Shown here: positions 10,212 through 18,051 of the stretch, piece by piece | How the letters are laid out: every line of letters starts with the position of its first letter | Position numbering within the stretch: position 1 is the stretch's first letter | Assembly: GCF_002879865.1 (NCBI RefSeq) | Contig: NZ_PNXY01000003.1 | Location: 344,430 to 408,429, forward strand | Direction of reading: 5' to 3' | Source: Paraburkholderia rhynchosiae | GTDB taxonomy: Bacteria; Pseudomonadota; Gammaproteobacteria; Burkholderiales; Burkholderiaceae | Length of the DNA stretch: 64,000 bases | The notes under the pieces: model-generated | Database searches by the model: none | Told to the model about the DNA's origin: nothing | The model's input: only the letters and a program-made list of their open reading frames with translations | Position numbers and translations under genes: made by a program

Positions 10212-10960
10212 TCCCGGCTCTCGCGCTCTACGGCGTCGAAAAGCGCTTCGGCTCGACGCAGATCCTGCGCGGCGTCCATCTCGCGATCCAACCGGGCGAG
10301 CGCCATGCGTTGATCGGCCCCAACGGCGCGGGTAAATCCACGCTCTTCAATCTGATCGCCGGCGGTGCGCGGCCTGACGCCGGACGCATCGACCTGTTCG
10401 GCGCGGAGATCACGCGGCTTGCGCCTGCGGCGATTACGCGCCGCGGCCTCGCGCGCAGCTTCCAGGGCACGAGCGTGTTCGCGCGGCTTAGCGTCTTCGA
10501 CAATCTGCGCTGTGCCGCCATGCTTGCCGAGCGTGACCGCACGCGCTGGTGGCAACGTTTCAGCGGGTCATCCACGGTCGATGCGCGGGCGTCGCAAGTG
10601 CTCGAAGCAGTTGGCCTCGGCGCGCGCGCTCAAGTGCGGGCCGGCACGCTCAGCTATGCGGAGCAGCGCGCGCTCGATCTCGGCATCGCGCTCGCGGGCG
10701 GCGCGCACACCTTGTTGCTCGACGAGCCTACTGCCGGCATGAACCGCGCGGAAGCCGCGCGCGCCATCGAACTGATCCGCGAGAGCACAGCGGGCCGCAC
10801 GCTGCTGATGGTCGAGCACGACATGGACGCGGTCTTCGCAATTGCCGATCGCATTTCGGTGCTGGTGCAAGGGCGCATCGTCGCGAGCGGCACGCCGGCG
10901 GCGATTCGCGCGGATGCCGCGGTGCGCGCCGCTTATCTCGGCGACGGGTTCGACGCATGA
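10208..10960 (+). CDS. livG: branched-chain amino acid-type ABC transporter ATP-binding protein LivG
   Basis: Cytoplasmic ATPase of 250 residues from the ATG at 10208, which overlaps the livM stop. Walker A is GPNGAGKST (residues ~36-44), the signature is LSYAEQR, a variant of the LivG LSYGQQR form, and Walker B is LLLDEPTAGMN followed by the H-loop histidine in VEHDMD. The LivG hallmark RRGLARSFQGTSVFARLSVFDN is present near residues 78-99. It pairs with LivF to drive LivHM. Open frames in the same phase extend far upstream into livM but have no support as coding start. Confidence 0.92.
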   Translation: MIPALALYGVEKRFGSTQILRGVHLAIQPGERHALIGPNGAGKSTLFNLIAGGARPDAGRIDLFGAEITRLAPAAITRRGLARSFQGTSVFARLSVFDNLRCAAMLAERDRTRWWQRFSGSSTVDARASQVLEAVGLGARAQVRAGTLSYAEQRALDLGIALAGGAHTLLLDEPTAGMNRAEAARAIELIRESTAGRTLLMVEHDMDAVFAIADRISVLVQGRIVASGTPAAIRADAAVRAAYLGDGFDA

Positions 10961-11670
10961 CGGCGCGGCTCGACATTCGCGGACTGAACGCGTGGTACGG
11001 CGCGAGCCAGGCGTTGCACGGCGTGGACTTGCGAATCGACGCGGGGGAAGTGCTCGCGCTCGTCGGACGCAACGGTTCGGGACGCTCCACGCTTGCGCGC
11101 GCGATTATGGGCCTCGTGCAGAGTGAGGGCGAGTTGCGCTTCGCGGGCCGCTCGCTCGCGGGCCTGCGGACTTTCGAAATTGCGCGCCTCGGCGTCGGCT
11201 ATGTGCCTGAGCATCGCGATGTGTTTCCCACGCTCAACGTCGACGAAAATCTTCAGCTTGGCGTCGCGCCGCGTAGCCGCGGCCGCACACCGCGCTTCAC
11301 CATCGACGACGCGTACACGCTTTTCCCCGTGCTGCGCGAACGCAAGCGCACGCGTGCGGGCGCGCTGTCGGGCGGCGAGCAGCAGATGTTGACGCTCGCC
11401 CGCGCGCTGCTCGGCGATCCGGATCTGCTCGTGATCGACGAACCCGGCGAGGGCCTCGCAAGCCTCGTGATGCAGCAGGTCGCGCACTGTCTGCGCATGC
11501 TGCGCGATCGCGGCATGGCCATGCTGCTGATCGAACAGCGCCTCGTGATGGCGCAGGACCTGGCGAGCCGCGTCGCGGTGATGGGACATGGCGAGATCGT
11601 GTTCGACGGCGAACTTCACGCGTTTGTGCAGCGCACGGATGTGATGCGCGAATGGCTCGGCGTGGGTTGA
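10957..11670 (+). CDS. livF: branched-chain amino acid-type ABC transporter ATP-binding protein LivF, Walker A arginine variant
   Basis: Second ATPase, 237 residues from the ATG at 10957 (ATGA overlap with livG). The Q-loop region GVGYVPEHRDVFPTLNVDENL, signature LSGGEQQM, and Walker B LLVIDEPGEGLA identify LivF. The H-loop position reads IEQR, as is normal for LivF, which has VEQN there. The Walker A loop reads GRNGSGRST, with arginine (CGC) where the invariant phosphate-binding lysine is expected. I believe arginine occurs in some betaproteobacterial LivF proteins, so this may be tolerated, with LivG supplying the competent site. No livK follows; the operon ends here. Confidence 0.9.
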   Translation: MTARLDIRGLNAWYGASQALHGVDLRIDAGEVLALVGRNGSGRSTLARAIMGLVQSEGELRFAGRSLAGLRTFEIARLGVGYVPEHRDVFPTLNVDENLQLGVAPRSRGRTPRFTIDDAYTLFPVLRERKRTRAGALSGGEQQMLTLARALLGDPDLLVIDEPGEGLASLVMQQVAHCLRMLRDRGMAMLLIEQRLVMAQDLASRVAVMGHGEIVFDGELHAFVQRTDVMREWLGVG

Positions 11671-11721
11671 GCCAGGCTCCAGGCTGTGTGGCTGCACGAT
11701 GCTCAAAACAGCGGCTCGATT

Positions 11722-11805
11722 AGCGTTTGAATCTTCTTTCACACTACGCCGCGCATACCCGGCTCATGCGGCTTTGCGTCGAGCCGCTACAGCGATTCAA
11801 ACGCT
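11722..11805. repeat. 12-bp inverted repeat with internal hairpin in the livF to lipoprotein gap
   Basis: AGCGTTTGAATC at 11722-11733 and its exact reverse complement GATTCAAACGCT at 11794-11805 are separated by 60 bases. Inside lies a smaller stem, CGGCTC at 11760-11765 with GAGCCG at 11781-11786. There is no T-tract, so a simple terminator is unlikely. It lies about 130-210 bases upstream of the lipoprotein start and could be a regulatory or structured RNA element. The rest of this gap shows nothing recognisable. Confidence 0.4.
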
Positions 11806-11933
11806 TGATCGTTTGGTGAGCGTCCTCCAGAAAACTTGTCGGCAGCGCGCGGACAAATAAAGACAATCAGGTTAAAGACGCACGACGTCGGCGTGCGGGT
11901 TGAGGACGCGTCGCGGCTTCAGGAGGAGACATC

Positions 11934-14264
11934 ATGAGAAAGACTGGCGCTTTCGACGAAAGGCCCGCGAGTGAGCCGTGGACCGCATATTCGCCGCACT
12001 CGCACTCGCACTCGCACTCGCGCGAACGGAGATGGCTATCGCGGATCGGCGCAGGCGCCACGTTGCTAACCGCCACGCTACTCATATCCGCATGCGCCGA
12101 TGCCAGTTCGAGCGTGAACGAAGCGTCATCCGCAGCGGCACAATCGTCAACCGCCGCCAACGCTGCGCAGGCCGCTTCGTCGCCGCGTCGCGCTATCGAA
12201 AGCTCAAAAGCCAAACAACTCGCCTTCGAGCAAAGCATCGCCGCGCGCGTGCCGGCGGCGAGCGGCATCAGCACAAAGCGCAGCCGCCCGCTTACGCTGC
12301 GCGATTCGGGCATCGACGGTTCGCTGATGTTCGCGCGCGACGTCGACTTTCGCGTGACCGGCGACATCGGCTTCATGATTCACGACATGGCGGCCACGCT
12401 GGTTCCCGCGCGTCCAGGTCAGCCGATCGTGTTCGACGACCCCACGAGTGTGACCATCGACGTTCATCGCGGCGAGGTCACGCTCGAAAGTGCGAAGCTC
12501 ACCGCGATCTTCAACCGTTATCTGTTCCAGTACCGGGGCTCGCCACTGCGCAACATGCGCGTCGTGCCGCAGGACGGCGGCAGCTTGCGCATTACCGGCG
12601 ACATGCATCGCGACACATGGGTGCCCATCGTGCTGTCCGGTTCGCTGTCGATGCGTGGCGCCGACCAACTCGTGTTCCATGCCGATCACGTGGAAGTCGC
12701 CGGCGTGGCCGCGGACAGGCTGATGCAGGCAGCGCACGTGAAGATGGACGATCTGCTGCCAGTCGACACGCCGATTGCGCGGCTCGACGGCGACGACGTC
12801 GTCATGCAGGTCGCGAAACTGACGCCGCCGCCCGCGCTGCGCATGACGATTACGCACATCGACACGAGCGCGTCGGGGGTGCGCTTCACGCTCGACGACG
12901 GCACCGTGCCAAAGATCGACTGGCCCGCAACCATGCCCGCGCGCGGCCTGCTGGTGCAAGGCGGCGACGTCAAATTCATGCGCTCGATGCCAATGAATAT
13001 CGACATGGCGCTGACCCCGATCGACACGACCGCGCCGTTCGTGCTCGACTTGTATCACTACCGCGAGCAGATGGCCGCAGGTTATTTCACCTTCGACGAA
13101 GCGGGCGCATTGGATGTGCACTTGCCGTCGTATGCGGCGCTTGCGAGCGCGGCGAAAGAGCCGCCCACGCAGATCGGCAGTGCGAGCGCGCGATTTAACG
13201 ACAGCTTCATTCACGCGCAACAGGCGTCGCTCGCGCAGGCGCGCGCCGTGTGGCAACGCGTGCCGCAGATGCTGCCAAGCGTGTCGACGGCGCGTGCGAC
13301 TCCAGTCGGCACACGTGCGGCGTTTTCCGGCAGAAGCACAGAGACAGGCAGCCTCGCAGGCAGCCTGCTATCCAGCCTGCGATCCAGCCTGCCATCCAGC
13401 GACGAACGTCGTTCGCCCGGCCTCGCGCCGTTGATCCACGTCGAGAACGTCGACTTCTACATAGCCGGTCGCATCGGCTTTCACGTGCGTTCGCTCGACG
13501 CTCAGATGGTGCCGAAGACGCAAGGCCAACCTGTCGATCTCGACGATCCGAATGAGTACGACATACGCATCGTCGGCGGGGAAGTGGTCGAGCCGTGGCC
13601 CGCGATGGCCGCGCTCTTCAACGACTATCTGCTGGATTACGAACCGCGCTCGCTCAACGATCTGCAATTGAAGCCGGTAGATGGCAAGCTCGAAGTCACC
13701 GGCGGCATCAAGTTGTGGAATCACTTTCCCGGCGTATGGCTACCCACCACGATGAGCGGCACGATCGTTGGCAAAGACGAGCGGCATCTCGTGTATCAGC
13801 CGACATCGGTGAAGGTACTCGGTGTGCCGCAGGCCGGACTGCTGCGTGCGCTAGATATCCCGCTCGCCTCGTTGACGCCGTTCACGCGCAAAGGCGTCGC
13901 ATTACAGGGCAACGAACTCGTCTTCGATCAACACACGGTATTTCCACCGCCGATTCTGCAAGGACGTCTTGCCAGCGCGACCGTGACCGACGAAGGACTG
14001 GTGCTGAAGTTCAAACGCAATATGAGCGTTTCGCCTGCAAGGCCGCCCGCCGGCGCCGCAAAAAGCTATGTATGGATCGAGTCCGGTGACGTGAAGATGT
14101 TCAACTCGCTGGTCACGAACGCGCGAACGTTTATCAAGGACAGTTCGAACCCCGGCGCGATGAAGTTCGATCTATACGGCTACCGCACGGACGTTTCGAA
14201 GGGAACGGTGAGAATGGGCACGGACGGCGGACTCGAGGTGGATCTTGCCGCGCGCAGCAGATGA
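11934..14264 (+). CDS. putative lipoprotein of unknown function with tandemly duplicated domain
   Basis: 776 residues; family not recognised. The start is fixed by a strong AGGAGGAG ribosome-binding site at 11921-11928. The N-terminus is unusual: about 35 hydrophilic residues including an SHSHSHSHS run precede a hydrophobic core (GAGATLLTATLLISAC) with a plausible lipobox cysteine at residue 54, so an outer-membrane or periplasmic lipoprotein is likely. Two copies of one module follow. Copy 1 is residues ~136-395 (DVDFRVTGDIGF to GALDVHLPS) and copy 2 is ~505-772 (NVDFYIAGRIGF to GGLEVDLAA), joined by an S/A/R-rich linker. Matching landmarks are GQPIVFDDP/GQPVDLDDP, FNRYLFQY/FNDYLLDY, LTPPPALR/VFPPPILQG, GGDVKFM/SGDVKMF and LDLYHYR/FDLYGYR. 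It is beta-rich; a lipid-binding fold is conceivable but unproven. Transcribed alone, convergent with iolB. Confidence 0.8.
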   Translation: MRKTGAFDERPASEPWTAYSPHSHSHSHSRERRWLSRIGAGATLLTATLLISACADASSSVNEASSAAAQSSTAANAAQAASSPRRAIESSKAKQLAFEQSIAARVPAASGISTKRSRPLTLRDSGIDGSLMFARDVDFRVTGDIGFMIHDMAATLVPARPGQPIVFDDPTSVTIDVHRGEVTLESAKLTAIFNRYLFQYRGSPLRNMRVVPQDGGSLRITGDMHRDTWVPIVLSGSLSMRGADQLVFHADHVEVAGVAADRLMQAAHVKMDDLLPVDTPIARLDGDDVVMQVAKLTPPPALRMTITHIDTSASGVRFTLDDGTVPKIDWPATMPARGLLVQGGDVKFMRSMPMNIDMALTPIDTTAPFVLDLYHYREQMAAGYFTFDEAGALDVHLPSYAALASAAKEPPTQIGSASARFNDSFIHAQQASLAQARAVWQRVPQMLPSVSTARATPVGTRAAFSGRSTETGSLAGSLLSSLRSSLPSSDERRSPGLAPLIHVENVDFYIAGRIGFHVRSLDAQMVPKTQGQPVDLDDPNEYDIRIVGGEVVEPWPAMAALFNDYLLDYEPRSLNDLQLKPVDGKLEVTGGIKLWNHFPGVWLPTTMSGTIVGKDERHLVYQPTSVKVLGVPQAGLLRALDIPLASLTPFTRKGVALQGNELVFDQHTVFPPPILQGRLASATVTDEGLVLKFKRNMSVSPARPPAGAAKSYVWIESGDVKMFNSLVTNARTFIKDSSNPGAMKFDLYGYRTDVSKGTVRMGTDGGLEVDLAARSR

Positions 14265-14269
14265 GCGAC

Positions 14270-14296
14270 GCTTGCCTCGCGTCTCGCGAGGCAAGC
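14270..14296. terminator. bidirectional hairpin between the lipoprotein gene and iolB
   Basis: GCTTGCCTCGCG (14270-14281) and CGCGAGGCAAGC (14285-14296) form a perfect 12-bp stem with a 3-base loop between two convergent genes. No T-tract flanks it, so termination efficiency is uncertain, but position and stability suit a shared terminator or 3' end protector. Confidence 0.6.
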
Positions 14297-14304
14297 CACA
14301 GGAC

Positions 14305-15105
14305 TCACTCGTCCTTGTTGATGATCCACTCGTGCGCCGGATCGTTCCGGAAATGCCAGACGCGTTGCGCGCCCGCCATCACGTTCAGATAGTACGAATC
14401 GTAGCCATAAGGCACGACCACGGGATGATAGCCGCGCGGCACCATCACGACGTCGTGATCCTCGACGGCCATGGATTCGTCGATGTCGCGCATGTCCGTG
14501 TACACGCGCTGAAACGCAAAACCTTGCGGCGGATTCAACCGATGGTAGTAAGTCTCTTCGAGCGAACTCTCGTGAGGCACGTTGTCGGTATCGTGCTTAT
14601 GGGGCGGGTAGCTCGAAGCGTGTCCGCCAGGCGTCCTCACTTCAACAACCAGCAGCGACTCCGCCGCTTCCGTCTGCGGAAGAATATCGCATACGTATCG
14701 CGTATTCAGGCCCTTGCCGCGCGTCGAGCGCTTCATCGAAGAGGGCTCGATCAGGCGTGCGGGCAACGCTCCTTTTGCCGGCGCGCTGGCCACGCCGATT
14801 TCAGCATCGCGGCACGCGCGCACCGTGGCGCGCACGCCAGGCGGCAGATAGACCGCGTAAGGCGCGGCATCTTCGAATACGCTGTCGCGCGAACCGAGCG
14901 AACTCCACTTGTCGTCCGCTGTTTCGATATCCACCGCGCCCGTGAGCACGACAATGCACACTTCGCGCGACGGCTCCATTACGTGCACGACTTCGCTCGT
15001 GCCGAGACGATAAGCGGCAAAGCCGACATACCGCCAGCACGCCGACGCCGGTGTCACTCGCGCGATCGTCTGGCCTTCGCGCTGCGCCTTCACCAATAGA
15101 CTCAT
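14305..15105 (-). CDS. iolB: 5-deoxy-glucuronate isomerase
   Basis: 266 residues from the ATG at 15105, which overlaps the iolE stop (ATGA). IolB converts 5-deoxy-D-glucuronate to 2-deoxy-5-keto-D-gluconate, the fourth step of myo-inositol catabolism. The C-terminal cupin shows the metal-binding YPPHKHD motif near residue 165, then the glutamate motif LEETYYHR and the late MVPRGYHPVVVPYGYDSYYLN stretch, all IolB hallmarks. It is the last gene of the minus-strand inositol operon. Confidence 0.95.
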   Translation of the reverse strand: MSLLVKAQREGQTIARVTPASACWRYVGFAAYRLGTSEVVHVMEPSREVCIVVLTGAVDIETADDKWSSLGSRDSVFEDAAPYAVYLPPGVRATVRACRDAEIGVASAPAKGALPARLIEPSSMKRSTRGKGLNTRYVCDILPQTEAAESLLVVEVRTPGGHASSYPPHKHDTDNVPHESSLEETYYHRLNPPQGFAFQRVYTDMRDIDESMAVEDHDVVMVPRGYHPVVVPYGYDSYYLNVMAGAQRVWHFRNDPAHEWIINKDE

Positions 15106-16040
15106 GCTGCCTCCTGCGTGTTGCCCTGGATGTTGCCCTGCGGCGCGTCGAGCGGTGCATCGACCAGCGCCCGCAATGTCCTGAAGCCTTTTTCCGCATA
15201 CTCGAACGACGGTGCGACGATCGGGTCCTGTTCCGCTTCGACAACGAGCCAGCCGCAATACCCATGCCGCTTCAGACGCGCGATGATCGCCGGGAAATCG
15301 ACCGCGCCGTCGCCGGGCACGGTGAACGCGCCCGCGATCACCGCATCGAGAAAGCTCCAGTTGCGATTGCGTGCGAGTTTCATGACAGGGGGGCGCACGT
15401 CCTTGCAATGCACGTGGCATACGCGGCCGATGTGTTTGTCGAGCACGGTCAGCGGATCGCCGCCTGCAAAGGTGATGTGCCCGGCGTCGAACAGCAGGCC
15501 GACTGCGTCGCTCGTGCGCGACATCAACTGGTCGACGTCGGCCGGCGTTTCGACATAGGCGCCCATGTGATGATGATACGCAAGCCGCACGCCACGGCTG
15601 AGCGTGTAGCGCGCGAATTCATCGACGCGTGCCGCGTACGCGGCCCATTGCGCGTCGCTGAAAAAGCGCGGCCGTTGATACAGCGGTCGAGGCGCGCCCT
15701 GAATCGAATCGGCCACTTCGCCATACACCATGACGGTGGCGCCGTTCTGCGCGAGCAGTTCGAGATGCGGCCCGACCTCGGCGATTTCTTCTTCGACGCT
15801 GCGCCGCGCGAGACGTCCCGAGTACCATCCCGACACTAGCGCGAGATCATATTGCGCAAGCAGCGTTTTCAACGCCTGCGGTTCGCGCGGAAACTTGTTG
15901 CCCAGTTCGAAGCCTTGATAGCCGATCTGGCGACCCTCGGTCAGCGCGACGTCGAGCGGCGTCTCGCCGCCTAGCGAGGGCAGATCGTCGTTCATCCACG
16001 ACAACGGGTTGATGCCGATACGTACGTTGAAAGTTGTCAT
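15102..16040 (-). CDS. iolE: myo-inosose-2 dehydratase
   Basis: 312 residues from ATG 16040 (MTTFNVRIGINPLSW). IolE removes water from 2-keto-myo-inositol to give 3D-trihydroxycyclohexane-1,2-dione. It is a sugar isomerase/AP-endonuclease-type TIM barrel, with GYQGFELGNKFP near the N-terminus and metal-ligand regions around RLAYHHHMGAYVETPADVD, LLFDAGHITFAGGD and VCHVHCKD. The gene starts ten bases after iolD ends and overlaps iolB, so the three are translated together. In-frame ATGs upstream fall inside iolD and are not favoured. Confidence 0.95.
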   Translation of the reverse strand: MTTFNVRIGINPLSWMNDDLPSLGGETPLDVALTEGRQIGYQGFELGNKFPREPQALKTLLAQYDLALVSGWYSGRLARRSVEEEIAEVGPHLELLAQNGATVMVYGEVADSIQGAPRPLYQRPRFFSDAQWAAYAARVDEFARYTLSRGVRLAYHHHMGAYVETPADVDQLMSRTSDAVGLLFDAGHITFAGGDPLTVLDKHIGRVCHVHCKDVRPPVMKLARNRNWSFLDAVIAGAFTVPGDGAVDFPAIIARLKRHGYCGWLVVEAEQDPIVAPSFEYAEKGFRTLRALVDAPLDAPQGNIQGNTQEAA

Positions 16041-16050
16041 GCGAGCGTCC

Positions 16051-18051
16051 TCACTCGTTGCCGTTGTTGTTATTGCCGTTGCCACTCTCATTGCCGCTGC
16101 TTCCAGCCGAGCCGGCCGGGTTGCCGCGTGCCGCGATCCGCTCGTCGTAACTGGCTCGCGCGTCGCGCACGCTCGCTCGCGTCGAGACCTCGGGCACGGC
16201 GACTTCCCACCACCAGCCGCCGTCGCTGGTTGTGCGGGCCGGGTCGGTGTCGATGCTGATCACGTACGTGCGATCCGCTGCGCGCGCACGTTGCAGCGCG
16301 GCTTCGAGCTCTGCAACATTCGCCACGTGCTCCGCCTGCGCGCCGAGCGAACGCGCGTGCGCGGCGAAGTCGATTTGCGGCGCGCCGAGCGGACCCTGCA
16401 TGCAGTCTTCGAGCAGGTTGTTGAACGGTGCGCCGCCGCATGCCTGCTGCAGTCGATTGATGCAGCCGTAACCGCGATTGTCGAGCACCACGATAATCAG
16501 CTTCGCGCCGAGCATCACCGACGTGGCGATCTCGCTATTCATCATCAGATAGCTGCCGTCGCCGACCATGACGATCACTTCGCGCTCGGGCCGCGCGAGC
16601 TTCGCGCCGAGTCCGCCGGCGATTTCATAGCCCATGCACGAATAGCCATATTCGACGTGATAGGCGCCCGGTGTTCCCGCGCGCCACAGCTTGTGCAATT
16701 CGGCGGGCAAGGTTCCGGCCGCGCACACAACGATGTCGTTCGCCGGCGAATTCGCGCTCGAACGCTGCACGGCGCCGATCACGTCGCCCTCGTAAGGCAG
16801 CACCGATTCGCGTTGCGGCGCATGCGTGAGCGTCTGTACCGTGTCCCGCCAGTTCGCCGCGAGTTCATGCGCGCGCGTGGTCCAAGCGCGATCCGCATGC
16901 CAGTCTTGCAGACGCGCGGCGAGTGCATCGAGCGCGAGAAGGGCGTCCGCTTCAACCACTTGCGCGCGATGCTTGAGGCCGTCGAAGGCATTCGCATTGA
17001 TGCCGATCACCTCGGCTTGCGTGAACAGCGTATTCGAGCCGGTCGTGAAGTCCTGCAAGCGCGTGCCGATTGCGAGCACACAATCGGCGTCGTGGGCGAG
17101 AGCGTTTGCGGCAGGCGAACCTGTTACTCCGAGCGCACCCACGTTCAATGGATCGTCCCATGCAAGCGAGCCCTTGCCGGCTTGCGTCTCCGCAACAGGA
17201 ATGCCGTGCGTGGCGGCAAAGCGTTGCAGCGCATCCGTCGCGCGGCCATACAACACACCGCCGCCCGCGACGATCAACGGACGCTTCGCGCGCTGCAAAC
17301 GTTCGATGGCGGCGTCGATCTCGTCGGCGCGCGGCGCCGGCGAATAAAACGTCACCACGCGCGGCGCGAAGAAATCGGCAGGGAAGTCCCACGCTTGCGC
17401 CTGCACGTCTTGCGGCAGAGCGAGCGTGACGGGGCCGCACGACGCGGCATCGGTGAGCACGCGCAATGCGCGCGGCAACGCATTCAGCAATTGCGCCGGA
17501 TGCACGATGCGATCGAAGTAACGCGACACGGGCTTGAACGCGTCGTTCGCGGAGACGCCGCCATCGTGGAAGTCCTCGACCTGTTGCAGAACGGGATCGG
17601 GCGCGCGCGACACGAAGATGTCGCCCGGCAGCAGCAGCACCGGCAGACGGTTCACGTGCGCGAGCGCCGCAGCGGTCAGCAGATTAGTGGCGCCCGGCCC
17701 GATCGAAGTCGTGACGGCCATCATGCGGCGGCGGAAATGCGCCTTCGCATACGCAATCGCGCTATGCGCCATCGCCTGTTCGTTATGCGCGCGCAGCGTG
17801 GGCAGTTCGTCGCGATGCTGATACAAGGCCTCGCCCATGCCGGCGACGTTGCCATGACCGAAGATGGCGAACACGCCACCGAAGAGCGGCTCGGTGCCGC
17901 GGCCGTCTTCGCTTGCGACACGTTGCGCGGCGAGATAGCGCACGAGTGCTTGTGCGGTCGTCAGGCGGATCGTGGTCCCTGCGGTCACGCCACCCGGGGA
18001 TGCCGCTCCATCGCGCCCTCGACGCTCATGATGTAACACGCGCTGATTCAT
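16051..18051 (-). CDS. iolD: 3D-(3,5/4)-trihydroxycyclohexane-1,2-dione hydrolase
   Basis: ThDP-dependent ring-opening enzyme, 666 residues, giving 5-deoxy-D-glucuronate. The N-terminal ThDP-pyrimidine domain shows FAIFGHGNVAGMGEAL and the catalytic-glutamate region AHNEQAMAH. The ThDP-pyrophosphate motif is VGDGSYLMMNSEIATS (GDG to N spacing intact) with GCINRLQQACGG following, typical of IolD. The start at 18051 overlaps the iolC stop (ATGA). The last ~24 residues are a Gly/Asn/Ser-rich tail ending in an NNNN run, encoded by a degenerate short tandem repeat at about 16051-16105; it is not part of the enzyme family and may vary between strains. Confidence 0.95.
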   Translation of the reverse strand: MNQRVLHHERRGRDGAASPGGVTAGTTIRLTTAQALVRYLAAQRVASEDGRGTEPLFGGVFAIFGHGNVAGMGEALYQHRDELPTLRAHNEQAMAHSAIAYAKAHFRRRMMAVTTSIGPGATNLLTAAALAHVNRLPVLLLPGDIFVSRAPDPVLQQVEDFHDGGVSANDAFKPVSRYFDRIVHPAQLLNALPRALRVLTDAASCGPVTLALPQDVQAQAWDFPADFFAPRVVTFYSPAPRADEIDAAIERLQRAKRPLIVAGGGVLYGRATDALQRFAATHGIPVAETQAGKGSLAWDDPLNVGALGVTGSPAANALAHDADCVLAIGTRLQDFTTGSNTLFTQAEVIGINANAFDGLKHRAQVVEADALLALDALAARLQDWHADRAWTTRAHELAANWRDTVQTLTHAPQRESVLPYEGDVIGAVQRSSANSPANDIVVCAAGTLPAELHKLWRAGTPGAYHVEYGYSCMGYEIAGGLGAKLARPEREVIVMVGDGSYLMMNSEIATSVMLGAKLIIVVLDNRGYGCINRLQQACGGAPFNNLLEDCMQGPLGAPQIDFAAHARSLGAQAEHVANVAELEAALQRARAADRTYVISIDTDPARTTSDGGWWWEVAVPEVSTRASVRDARASYDERIAARGNPAGSAGSSGNESGNGNNNNGNE

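Noticed and set aside
16009..18036. 675-codon plus-strand frame opposite iolD, and a similar one at 17913-19625 opposite iolC
   Set aside because: Both overlap clear inositol enzymes in full and show only Arg/Ala/His-rich shadow composition.
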